A stretch of DNA of 10,362 bases, taken from Paracoccaceae bacterium (GTDB lineage: Bacteria > Pseudomonadota > Alphaproteobacteria > Rhodobacterales > Rhodobacteraceae). Positions 1 through 6,197 of this stretch are shown here, piece after piece (positions within the stretch are counted from its first letter, which is position 1; each line of letters begins with the position of its first letter). Under the pieces are notes generated by a model. That model was not told where the DNA came from. It saw only the letters and a program-made list of their open reading frames with translations, and did not search any database. The DNA is taken from NCBI GenBank assembly GCA_026709725.1, contig JAPOSK010000049.1, positions 1 to 10,362 on the forward strand, in the 5' to 3' direction. The position numbers and the translations under genes were made by a program.

Positions 1-990
1 CTTGTGACCGGCGATGGGTGTCCCCCAGCCCTTGATTGTGTAGGCCAGAAAACAGGTCGGGCGGTTATGATCGATGGCGGCAAAACTGTCCGCCATTGTC
101 TGCACACAGTTGCCGCCCAGATTCTCCATCAGCTCTGCCAGCTCTGTATCATTGCGCCGGTCAAGCAGGGCGGAGATGTCACCCTGGTCACCAAGATCGT
201 TCATCAGGCGTGCGCGCCAGACGGCGCCACCCATATAGGTCAGGGCGGAATACTCCGCATTTGAGCACCGGTCGATCCAGTCTGAGAGTTTGTGGCCACC
301 GGGTTCTGCAAAGGCCTCTTTTTGCAAGACGCCGTTCTTGATCCTGATTACATCCCAGCCAAATGTGTCGAAAATCCGCTCAATCCGCTCAAACAGGCCT
401 TCGCGAACGATGCCATCCAGTGATTGCCGGTTGTAGTCAATGATCCACCAGCAGTTCCGCAGGTCATTCTTCCAGCCTTCCTGCAAGGCTTCATAAACAT
501 TGCCTTCGTCAAGTTCGGCGTCGCCAACCAGAGCAATCATGCGTCCGATCGGGATATCGTGACCCCATTTTTTGGCCTCCATGAAATCCTGCACAAGGGA
601 GGCAAGTGCAGTGATTCCAACACCAAGACCAACCGAGCCCGTTGAAAAATCAACATCATCCACATCCTTGGTACGGCTCGGATAGCTCTGGGCTCCACCA
701 TAACCGCGGAAATTCTCCAGATTCTCCCGGGACTGCCGCCCCATCAGGTACTGCATGACATGAAAAACCGGTGATGCGTGGGGCTTGACCGCCACACGAT
801 CTTCCGGGCGCAAGGCAGAAAAATAGAGTGCCGTCATGATCGAAATCATGGAGGCTGAACTCGCCTGATGTCCTCCAACCTTGATTTTCTCTGTCTTCGG
901 GCGAAGATGGTTGGCATGATGAATCAGCCAGTGCGACAGCCAGAGAAGGCGCTGCTCAATCGTCTTCAGATGCCTCACGCGATCAGACAT
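1..990 (-). CDS. AceE/transketolase-like thiamine-diphosphate dehydrogenase E1, N-terminal part (runs off left edge)
   Basis: The first 330 codons are visible and open to position 1, so the gene continues beyond the window. The protein belongs to the homodimeric pyruvate dehydrogenase E1 (AceE)/transketolase family, which decarboxylates a 2-oxo acid or transfers a ketol group using thiamine diphosphate in the cytoplasm. KVGGHQASSAS is at residues 38-48, KPHASPVFH at 69-77, FRGYGGAQSYPSRT at 94-107 and DFSTGSVGLG at 114-123. The cofactor/Mg motif runs from GDAELDEGN (157-165) to DYN (185-187). AYTIKGWG is at 316-323. The E. coli AceE motif has GDGEMDE where this has GDAELDE; alphaproteobacterial proteins annotated 'transketolase' share the latter form, as I recall. 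The ATG at 990 has GGAG nine bases upstream. The frame stays open to a TGA at 1078-1080, so a GTG start at 1047 or 1038 is possible but has no ribosome-binding site. Family is certain; the exact substrate is not. Confidence 0.9.
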   Translation of the reverse strand, partial: MSDRVRHLKTIEQRLLWLSHWLIHHANHLRPKTEKIKVGGHQASSASMISIMTALYFSALRPEDRVAVKPHASPVFHVMQYLMGRQSRENLENFRGYGGAQSYPSRTKDVDDVDFSTGSVGLGVGITALASLVQDFMEAKKWGHDIPIGRMIALVGDAELDEGNVYEALQEGWKNDLRNCWWIIDYNRQSLDGIVREGLFERIERIFDTFGWDVIRIKNGVLQKEAFAEPGGHKLSDWIDRCSNAEYSALTYMGGAVWRARLMNDLGDQGDISALLDRRNDTELAELMENLGGNCVQTMADSFAAIDHNRPTCFLAYTIKGWGTPIAGHK

Positions 991-1099
991 GCATACGGTC
1001 TCCGGATTCTTGAGATTCCGAACCGCTCCTGCGGTCACATTGGCCACAGTCAGATCGGGCAGGCCCGGATGCAGCAGTCATCCCTGATTCATCGCGACC

Positions 1100-1105
1100 T
1101 GTCAA
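1100..1105 (-). promoter_or_regulatory. Possible -35 element of the E1-like gene
   Basis: On the minus strand this reads TTGACA, a perfect -35 consensus, about 110 bases upstream of the ATG at 990. No good -10 box is present at 16-18 bases; the best is GATGAC. Treat as a weak candidate. Confidence 0.22.
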
Positions 1106-1384
1106 GCAGACGGGGCAGATCTTGGGCATCCTCGACCGGGGTTATCCAAACCGGCAAGGACAACCATGCATCATCTGTGATCATGTCAGGGGATCAGGGT
1201 CCATGTTTCCAGAGTCCTGCGCCGGGAGGGATGGTTGACACGAAACGCTGAATCCTCTGCAGACAATCCAGTCCCAATGGACCCTGTCCATTTCGTGGCC
1301 CCTGCGGCACACCCGGCAACATCAGCCTGAACACATCCGGACATCGCTCTGGCGCAGTCCGGCAGAACCAGACGCTGCCAGTTC

Positions 1385-1411
1385 TGTCTTCATGTGCTCT
1401 TCCGGGACGGC
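1385..1411 (-). repeat. Decayed duplicate of the start region of the 71-aa gene (copy A)
   Basis: These 27 bases match 1742-1768 at 25 of 27 positions, 357 bases away in the same orientation. Both copies contain the Shine-Dalgarno, the ATG and the first codons MKT. Copy A has GGAAGAGCACATG where the intact copy has GGAGGAGCGCATG. The frame opened in copy A (1322-1393) gives 23 residues and a stop, and lacks the coiled-coil and membrane segment. This is best read as a remnant of a tandem duplication, or less likely a shared regulatory site. Confidence 0.6.
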
Positions 1412-1456
1412 AACGTGTCAGGAATGAGCAACCCTGTCCAGATGCGCCGTGGCGAA

Positions 1457-1472
1457 ATCGGGGAAACCCGAT
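1457..1472 (-). terminator. Stem-loop, possible weak terminator of the 71-aa gene
   Basis: A perfect six-pair stem ATCGGG/CCCGAT encloses a four-base loop. It reads TTTC on the minus strand and GAAA, a GNRA tetraloop, on the plus strand. It lies 63 bases past the stop of the minus-strand gene ending at 1535. Only a short T stretch (within GATTTCG) follows, so terminator activity is uncertain. Confidence 0.35.
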
Positions 1473-1534
1473 GCAGGCCCGATAACAGGGCATCACAACC
1501 ATCTGTTCAGCTCTGGGAGAACCGCCAGCCCCGC

Positions 1535-1750
1535 TCAGGCCGTCACAAAGCCAAGGACCGTCAGACCGACGATGAACATGCCGACGGTGGTCAGGACAAG
1601 CCGTGTCTCGCGTTTTGCAGCATCTGCATCGCGCCTGGCGATGTCCTCCCGCAGGCCGGACAGCGTGGCGTTCATCCCCGTCTCGCGCTCCGCGATCCTC
1701 TCGGCCAGCCGGGCAATGTCGGTGCGATACTCTGCCTGCATTGTCTTCAT
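1535..1750 (-). CDS. Small coiled-coil protein with C-terminal membrane anchor
   Basis: A 71-residue protein. Residues 4-49 are charged and heptad-like, with repeated Arg/Glu/Ala (RLAERIAERE, LREDIARRDADAAKRETR), consistent with a coiled coil. Residues 51-70 (LVLTTVGMFIVGLTVLGFVT) form one hydrophobic helix that would anchor the C-terminus in a membrane, with Arg50 on its cytoplasmic side. This layout resembles short DUF1640/CCDC90-like proteins of alphaproteobacteria; the role of the short forms is unknown to me. The ATG at 1750 follows GGAGG at a five-base spacing, which supports real translation. It stands alone, with ~400 non-coding bases on each side. A decayed copy of its start lies at 1385-1411. 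Confidence 0.75.
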   Translation of the reverse strand: MKTMQAEYRTDIARLAERIAERETGMNATLSGLREDIARRDADAAKRETRLVLTTVGMFIVGLTVLGFVTA

Positions 1751-1768
1751 GCGCTCCTCCGGGACGGC
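1742..1768 (-). repeat. Start region of the 71-aa gene (copy B, intact)
   Basis: Partner of the repeat at 1385-1411. It includes the ribosome-binding site GGAGG (five bases before the ATG) and the first three codons of the small membrane-protein gene. Confidence 0.6.
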
Positions 1769-1813
1769 GACATGCCGTGCGGGTTGCTGTGTGTCCGATG
1801 CGTTGTCAATGCG

Positions 1814-1845
1814 TATCTATGGGACCGGTGCCTGTCACAGGTCAA
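1814..1845 (-). promoter_or_regulatory. Weak candidate promoter of the 71-aa gene with a palindrome in the spacer
   Basis: On the minus strand TTGACC (1845-1840) is followed by TAGATA (1819-1814) after 20 bases, longer than usual. The spacer begins with the 11-base palindrome CCTGTCACAGG (1831-1841), whose arms are perfect around one central base. The position suggests an operator, but spacing and -10 match are poor. Confidence 0.25.
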
Positions 1846-2098
1846 GATGTTTTTGAACACGCCCGGCTGCATGACGGTGGCTGGGGTTGCTGTCTTGGTG
1901 ACGGGGAGAGAGGTCCGTGTTTTTGGTAATGGCCGGAGCAGGGTTGGGTAGGTGGAGAGAATCAGGCTGCGTTGACAGGTGTTCGCATGATTTCAGCGAT
2001 TGCGTGTTTTCCGCAACAGCAGTCTGGTGGCAGGATGGAGGAGCTGTGATGCGATGGTTCGGGGCAAACCGGTTCAGCCTGGCTTGAGGGATCCATCA

Positions 2099-2120
2099 CC
2101 GTGCCCGGCACCGGTCACGG
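2099..2120 (-). terminator. GC-rich inverted repeat downstream of the EVE gene
   Basis: Arms CCGTG and CACGG enclose facing CCGG-type segments and form a compact GC-rich hairpin about 30 bases past the EVE stop codon. No T-run follows on the minus strand, so it may be a Rho-independent-like end without a tract, or only an RNA-stabilising structure. Confidence 0.28.
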
Positions 2121-2151
2121 CATCCGGCACGACAGGGGAATGGAAACGCGA

Positions 2152-2574
2152 TCAGTCGCCTTTCAGGCCTCCCATGCGGCAGATAATTTCCCACTCATAA
2201 TCACGGACAGGCTGGACTGAAAGACGGCTATTGTTGACGAGCACCATATCATTCAGCTGTTCAGTCGCCTTGCATTCAGCCAGCGTCACGGGCTTTGGAA
2301 ATGCCTTGACCGCCCTGACATCAACGCAATCCCACCGATCGTCATCCGTTGTCGAATCAGGGTGGGATTCGGCTGTCACCTCAACGATGCCGACAATGGC
2401 TTTTTCGGTTTGTGAATGGTAGAAAAACGCACGATCACCGATCCGCATCTTGCGCATATTGTTTCGCGCCTGATAGTTCCGGATTCCGTCCCACTCTTCA
2501 CTGTCGGGAGCCTTGGCCATCTGGTCATCCCAACTCCAGACATCCGGCTCTGATTTCATCAACCAGCGTGTCAT
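2152..2574 (-). CDS. EVE-domain protein (THYN1-like)
   Basis: The 140 residues make up essentially one EVE domain, the usual length of stand-alone members. Characteristic motifs are WLMKSEPD (4-11), WDGIRNYQARN (28-38), GDRAFFYHS (46-54), AIVGIVEV (59-66) and SRLSVQPV (116-123). EVE domains have a PUA-like fold and bind modified nucleic-acid bases in an aromatic pocket; the cellular role of bacterial single-domain forms is unsettled. The ATG at 2574 is preceded by AGAGGAGG. It starts 46 bases after the tsaD stop on the same strand, so the two are probably co-transcribed. In many alphaproteobacteria the gene lies downstream of tsaD with gpsA and a YciI-like gene between; those are missing here. 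Ligand and function are inferred from the family only. Confidence 0.93.
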   Translation of the reverse strand: MTRWLMKSEPDVWSWDDQMAKAPDSEEWDGIRNYQARNNMRKMRIGDRAFFYHSQTEKAIVGIVEVTAESHPDSTTDDDRWDCVDVRAVKAFPKPVTLAECKATEQLNDMVLVNNSRLSVQPVRDYEWEIICRMGGLKGD

Positions 2575-2620
2575 TGTTGATGTTCCTCCTCTGACTTATC
2601 CCACTGAAGTGGTGGCTCGC

Positions 2621-3721
2621 TCATGATTTTGTACCCCGTCTGCCATGACCCGTTAGAGGTGGGCTGGTCGGATCAAGGGGCCAGCGGGCCCGGACCTGCA
2701 GGTCGAGTTCATCGACATCGCCCTGCCGCAATCGCTCAATGCCAACCCATGCGATCATCGCACCATTGTCTGTACAGTATTGGATGGGAGGGGCAAGGAA
2801 TGCAATGCCAGTGCATTGGCAGAGGGATTCAAGATTCTGGCGGATTACGGAGTTGGCGGCCACACCTCCGGAAACCGCGAGAACCCTGGGCAAGGAACCG
2901 GTCTGTGCCCGGAACGAATCAATAGCGGCCTGACACTTTCCCCTTAATGTATCACTGATGGCGAGCTGGAAACTCGCGCAGAGATCAGAGACATCGTGCT
3001 CTTTCAGGGCACCGCCCTCCCGGATCAGGATCTCCCGGGCCCGCAACATTGCGGTCTTGAGACCTGAGAACGACATATTGCAACCCGGTTGGCCAAGCAG
3101 GGGCCGTGGAAAGTCGAACCGGTTGGCCCGCCCTTTCCTGGCCATAATCTCTATGGCCGGTCCGCCCGGCTGCTCCAGCCCCAGGACCCGGGCAGTTTTG
3201 TCGAGTGCCTCTCCGGGAGAATCATCCAGCGTCCCACCGAGACGGACAAAACGGGTCGCGGACAGGACAGCATGGAACTGGCAGTGGCCACCGGACACAA
3301 GCAGGGAAAGATAGGGAAAACAGGTCCCGTTGGTCATGCGGGCCGTGAGAGCGTGACCGGCCAAATGGTTTACGCCGATAATCGGCCTTGCGGCACCGGC
3401 TGCCAAACCCTTTGCAAAACTGACACCGGCGAGGACACCGCCAATCAGTCCGGGACCTGCCGTGACCGCTATGGCATCCATGGACCCAAGGTCGAGACCC
3501 GATTCATGGAGGGCTCGTTCCGTACAGACATCAAGCCGCTCTGCATGCGCCCGTGCGGCGATCTCGGGGACAACCCCGCCATAGAATTTGTGCAGTTCAT
3601 CCTGATTGAGGACCACCGTCGAGAGGACCTCCGGCAAGTGACCATTGCGATGCCGGAGAACGGCAACTGCTGTGTCATCGCAACTGCTCTCAATCCCAAG
3701 AACTGTAACTGACGGATTCAT
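2621..3721 (-). CDS. tsaD: tRNA N6-adenosine threonylcarbamoyltransferase TsaD
   Basis: TsaD (Kae1/Gcp, ASKHA fold) transfers the threonylcarbamoyl group from TC-AMP to A37 of ANN-decoding tRNAs, forming t6A together with TsaB, TsaC and TsaE. The start [15 protein letters not shown] is at residues 8-22. [11 protein letters not shown] is at 89-99. The metal-binding HLAGH has His119 and His123, and the third ligand is Asp318 in TDNGAM. SGGHCQ is at 143-148, SFSGLKT at 217-223 and [11 protein letters not shown] at 284-294. Length is 366 aa, normal for alphaproteobacteria. The ATG at 3721 places the conserved motif at residue 8; an in-frame ATG at 3754 would add 11 residues, and neither has a strong ribosome-binding site. 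It is divergent from hemD and upstream of the EVE gene. The C-terminal tail (351-366) is poorly conserved, as is usual. Confidence 0.96.
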   Translation of the reverse strand: MNPSVTVLGIESSCDDTAVAVLRHRNGHLPEVLSTVVLNQDELHKFYGGVVPEIAARAHAERLDVCTERALHESGLDLGSMDAIAVTAGPGLIGGVLAGVSFAKGLAAGAARPIIGVNHLAGHALTARMTNGTCFPYLSLLVSGGHCQFHAVLSATRFVRLGGTLDDSPGEALDKTARVLGLEQPGGPAIEIMARKGRANRFDFPRPLLGQPGCNMSFSGLKTAMLRAREILIREGGALKEHDVSDLCASFQLAISDTLRGKCQAAIDSFRAQTGSLPRVLAVSGGVAANSVIRQNLESLCQCTGIAFLAPPIQYCTDNGAMIAWVGIERLRQGDVDELDLQVRARWPLDPTSPPLTGHGRRGTKS

Positions 3722-3805
3722 GGATCGCTCAGGCTGTGAAAACATCTCGAAGGCGGCAGGCAGGGGTTGTGTATGCCTGGATTTTCTCCGCAGGTCGTGG
3801 GCTGG

Positions 3806-3817
3806 AATTTGCAAATT
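3806..3817. promoter_or_regulatory. 12-bp AT-rich palindrome in the tsaD/hemD divergent region
   Basis: AATTTGCAAATT is a perfect 12-base palindrome near the middle of the 179-base gap between the divergent starts of tsaD (3721) and hemD (3901). It sits in otherwise GC-rich DNA. The position fits an operator or a bidirectional promoter element; no convincing -35/-10 pair could be assigned. Confidence 0.3.
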
Positions 3818-3900
3818 TCCACAAAACTGACAAGTCCCGGCGCGGGTTGCAATACGGCACCTGGTGCGGATTGAAAAATGCAAGGGAGGAGATGTCCACG

Positions 3901-4599
3901 ATGGGGCACCGTCCTGCCATTCTGACACGCCCTCTTGCCGATGCACAGCATATGGCCAGGCAACTCCACCGCCTTGACACCGCCCTTGATGTTCACATCG
4001 CACCGATGTTGACCATCAAAATTGTTCCGCATCAACTGAAGACCGGCACCGGCACTCCCGGAATTATCCTGACCTCTGCAAATGCAATCCGCTCCCTTGA
4101 TCCTTCCATTGATGTATCCGGACTGACCGCCTGGTGTGTTGGGCCCCACACGGCAAAGGCAGCAAGAGACCGGGGGCTTGAGGTGAGAATCGCCCGGGGA
4201 ACCGCCATTGATCTGATCGATCTTCTGCAAACAGACATGCGGGAACCCGACCTGCTCTACATCCGGGGAACACATATCGCCACCCCGTTGACACCCCGGC
4301 TTGTGAATGCCGGGTATACTGTTCACGAGATCATAACCTACGATCAGGTTGAGACACCGATTCCAGCACCTGTTCGCGCATTGATGGGGACCCATCGCTG
4401 CCTGGTGAGTCTTCACTCTGTCCGCACAGCACATATCTATATCCGTCAGGCAAAGGAGTGGCAGGGTCAGGGTCATATCCTGCTCTGCCGCAGTGCTGCA
4501 ATTGCGGCAGCCGTGGGTCCGGGCTGGATCACGCAGCATGTCGATGACGACGCTGATCTCCTGCCGACCCTCCTGGCCCTCGCCAGGACTGTTCCATAA
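3901..4599 (+). CDS. hemD: Uroporphyrinogen-III synthase HemD
   Basis: HemD cyclises hydroxymethylbilane to uroporphyrinogen III, inverting ring D, in the cytoplasm. The 232 residues match the family's usual length and two-lobed layout: [16 protein letters not shown] (4-19), [13 protein letters not shown] (54-66), [16 protein letters not shown] (78-93), LLYIRGTH (118-125) and [12 protein letters not shown] (140-151). The family is divergent, and these motifs rather than catalytic residues identify it. The ATG at 3901 has AGGAG nine bases upstream; the in-frame ATG at 3892 is only two bases from the core Shine-Dalgarno and is less likely. It leads the operon with the Mic60-like and HemY-like genes. 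The usual partner hemC (hydroxymethylbilane synthase) is not upstream; the gap to tsaD is too short to hold it. Confidence 0.9.
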   Translation: MGHRPAILTRPLADAQHMARQLHRLDTALDVHIAPMLTIKIVPHQLKTGTGTPGIILTSANAIRSLDPSIDVSGLTAWCVGPHTAKAARDRGLEVRIARGTAIDLIDLLQTDMREPDLLYIRGTHIATPLTPRLVNAGYTVHEIITYDQVETPIPAPVRALMGTHRCLVSLHSVRTAHIYIRQAKEWQGQGHILLCRSAAIAAAVGPGWITQHVDDDADLLPTLLALARTVP

Positions 4600-4661
4600 G
4601 CCTGATCCGGCCCGATGTCCTCAAAGAGCCATATGCAATTCTGCCATCCAGTCGATATAAT

Positions 4662-4670
4662 GGGGGTGAT
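4662..4670 (+). promoter_or_regulatory. Extended Shine-Dalgarno fixing the TTG start of the Mic60-like gene
   Basis: GGGGGTGAT matches eight of the nine bases of GGAGGTGAT, the complement of the 16S rRNA 3' end. The core ends seven bases before the TTG at 4674, ideal spacing. This supports TTG over the in-frame ATG at 4695. Confidence 0.6.
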
Positions 4671-4673
4671 GCT

Positions 4674-6197
4674 TTGACGAATTGGTGGAAATCCATGCCG
4701 GGACACGAACAGGACAGGACATCAGGAGACTCCGGTACCCCTGCTGTCGAAGAGGCGGAAATCGTCAAGGAGGGCGGCCCTGATATCGCTCCGCCCCGCC
4801 CCGGGAAAGCGGCGGCAGGCACCATCAGGCAAGCATCATCAGAGGCGGACGGGCCATTCAAAAAAACGGCTGGCTTCATCAGAACAGGCCGGACATGGAT
4901 GTTCACACGACCTGATTCCTTGCCGTCAATGGCATTCAAGGGTCTCGTCTTCGGGATCATCGCCGCTATTGCCAGCGGGATTGCGGTCGTGATCTGGCAG
5001 GGGTGGTACCAGCAAACGGAAACGGTCGCCCCGATCGACGGAGACATGATTGAATCCCGACTTGCGGCCCTCGAAGAGCAAATTCCGGCATTGGCGAGTC
5101 GGGCAACTGACAGTGAGGCTTCAATTGTCTCTCTGCAGAGTTTTGCTGTCGATCTTGAGGCCGTCCGCTCACTCTTTGCCGAAGCCGGCCCCGGTGAGGC
5201 AGGATCAGTCCTGAGGCAAATCGATGACCTTCAGGCCAGACACAACGACCTTGGCGAACGCTTTGGTATCATCGCTGGCAATCAGGCTCAGCTGCAGACC
5301 GCCAGCACAAGACAGCAAGCGGAGCAAGAGAACATCGCCGGCCAGATCAACGCACTGGGCCTCGAACTCGATCTCATCCGGCAGTCGCTGCAGGGGATAT
5401 CCGACACAGGCCGGACAGTGTCGGATCAGGATCAGGTTGCAGCCAGCGATGCAATCAACCGGCAGCATATTGACAGGCTCGGGGAACAGATCAATGCGAT
5501 TGCGGTCACACTTGACCGCACAACCCGGGAGCATGGCGAAATCCTGCCCCGACTAACGAAACTTGAGCAGGACATCGCATTCACCATCGCCGCCCAGATG
5601 ACCCTGGCGACAGACATCATCACGATACAGGATCACCTGGCGGTTCTGTCAGAACAGGTCCCCGACAATCAGCAGACTGTTGGAATCGTCCTCTTCAATC
5701 TTGGCGTGGCGGTGAGAACCGGATCGCCCTATCTGACTCTGCTCGAGGATTCAGGCATCGCCGACAGGGATCTGCCACCAGCCCTGGCTGAACATGCGGC
5801 CTCCGGGATCCCGACAATGGATGAGCTGCTGGTGGAGCTTGATGCCCTGTCCCGTCTCGCGGTCCGGCAGAATCAGGCAGCCGGGGCAACAGGGTTTGTC
5901 GGCGAGATCGGGCAGTTTTTCAAATCACTGGTTGCCATCCGCCCCCTGACACCCATGGAAGGGGACACCACCCGGGCAATTCTCTCCAGGGCCCGATTTG
6001 CTCTGGAGAGAGGTGCGATTGATGAGGCTCTTGTCATCATGGATGAACTGCAACCGGAAGCGGCAGCTGTGATGGCGGACTGGATTGCAAGTGCTTCTGC
6101 CCGTACCTCTGTCATGAGAGCATTGCGGGAGCTGAACCGCAGTTCGGCTCCACCGGAAAATCGCACCGATGGAGAAACGGAACCAACGCCTTCATGA
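4674..6197 (+). CDS. Mitofilin/Mic60-like inner-membrane protein
   Basis: A 507-residue protein laid out like alphaproteobacterial Mic60 homologues. A polar, disordered N-terminus (1-80) faces the cytoplasm. One membrane helix lies at about 89-109 (KGLVFGIIAAIASGIAVVIW). A long Gln/Glu/Leu-rich coiled coil (about 124-330) and a C-terminal mitofilin-type domain (about 335-487) would be periplasmic. The C-terminal segment LPPALAEHAASGIPTMDELL (367-386) is typical of the family. Mitochondrial Mic60 shapes crista junctions; bacterial homologues shape the inner membrane and contact the outer membrane. The start is TTG, supported by the extended Shine-Dalgarno at 4662-4670; an ATG at 4695 is the alternative. 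It lies 74 bases after hemD and overlaps the HemY-like gene by four bases (ATGA), implying translational coupling. Family identity rests on architecture and on its place between hemD and hemY. Confidence 0.85.
   Translation: MTNWWKSMPGHEQDRTSGDSGTPAVEEAEIVKEGGPDIAPPRPGKAAAGTIRQASSEADGPFKKTAGFIRTGRTWMFTRPDSLPSMAFKGLVFGIIAAIASGIAVVIWQGWYQQTETVAPIDGDMIESRLAALEEQIPALASRATDSEASIVSLQSFAVDLEAVRSLFAEAGPGEAGSVLRQIDDLQARHNDLGERFGIIAGNQAQLQTASTRQQAEQENIAGQINALGLELDLIRQSLQGISDTGRTVSDQDQVAASDAINRQHIDRLGEQINAIAVTLDRTTREHGEILPRLTKLEQDIAFTIAAQMTLATDIITIQDHLAVLSEQVPDNQQTVGIVLFNLGVAVRTGSPYLTLLEDSGIADRDLPPALAEHAASGIPTMDELLVELDALSRLAVRQNQAAGATGFVGEIGQFFKSLVAIRPLTPMEGDTTRAILSRARFALERGAIDEALVIMDELQPEAAAVMADWIASASARTSVMRALRELNRSSAPPENRTDGETEPTPS

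Larger units (their letters stand above)
991..1534. other. Non-coding stretch between the E1-like gene and the small membrane-protein gene
   Basis: No gene is supported across these 544 bases. They hold the leader of the E1-like gene, a possible -35 box at 1100-1105, a decayed copy of the upstream gene's start region (1385-1411) and a stem-loop at 1457-1472. Two tiny minus-strand frames exist, 1089-1184 (31 aa, no ribosome-binding site) and 1322-1393 (23 aa, see the repeat entry). Longer open frames here are rich in Arg, Cys and Pro and look like chance. Confidence 0.55.
1751..2151. other. Gene-free stretch between the 71-aa gene and the EVE gene
   Basis: About 400 bases. It holds the leader and possible promoter of the minus-strand gene ending at 1535 and the sequence downstream of the EVE gene, including the inverted repeat at 2099-2120. 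A plus-strand frame at 2000-2200 overlaps the EVE gene, has no family resemblance and looks accidental. Confidence 0.5.

Noticed and set aside
1089..1184. 31-codon minus-strand frame upstream of the E1-like gene
   Set aside because: Reads plausibly but has no ribosome-binding site, no family and overlaps the likely promoter region.
1394..1951. 185-codon open frame on the plus strand
   Set aside because: Runs antisense to the 71-aa gene, which has a strong ribosome-binding site and a clear membrane helix; the translation is Arg/Cys/Pro-rich.
3718..4539. 273-codon open frame on the minus strand across hemD
   Set aside because: Lies antisense to hemD; Cys- and Gly-rich translation without family features.
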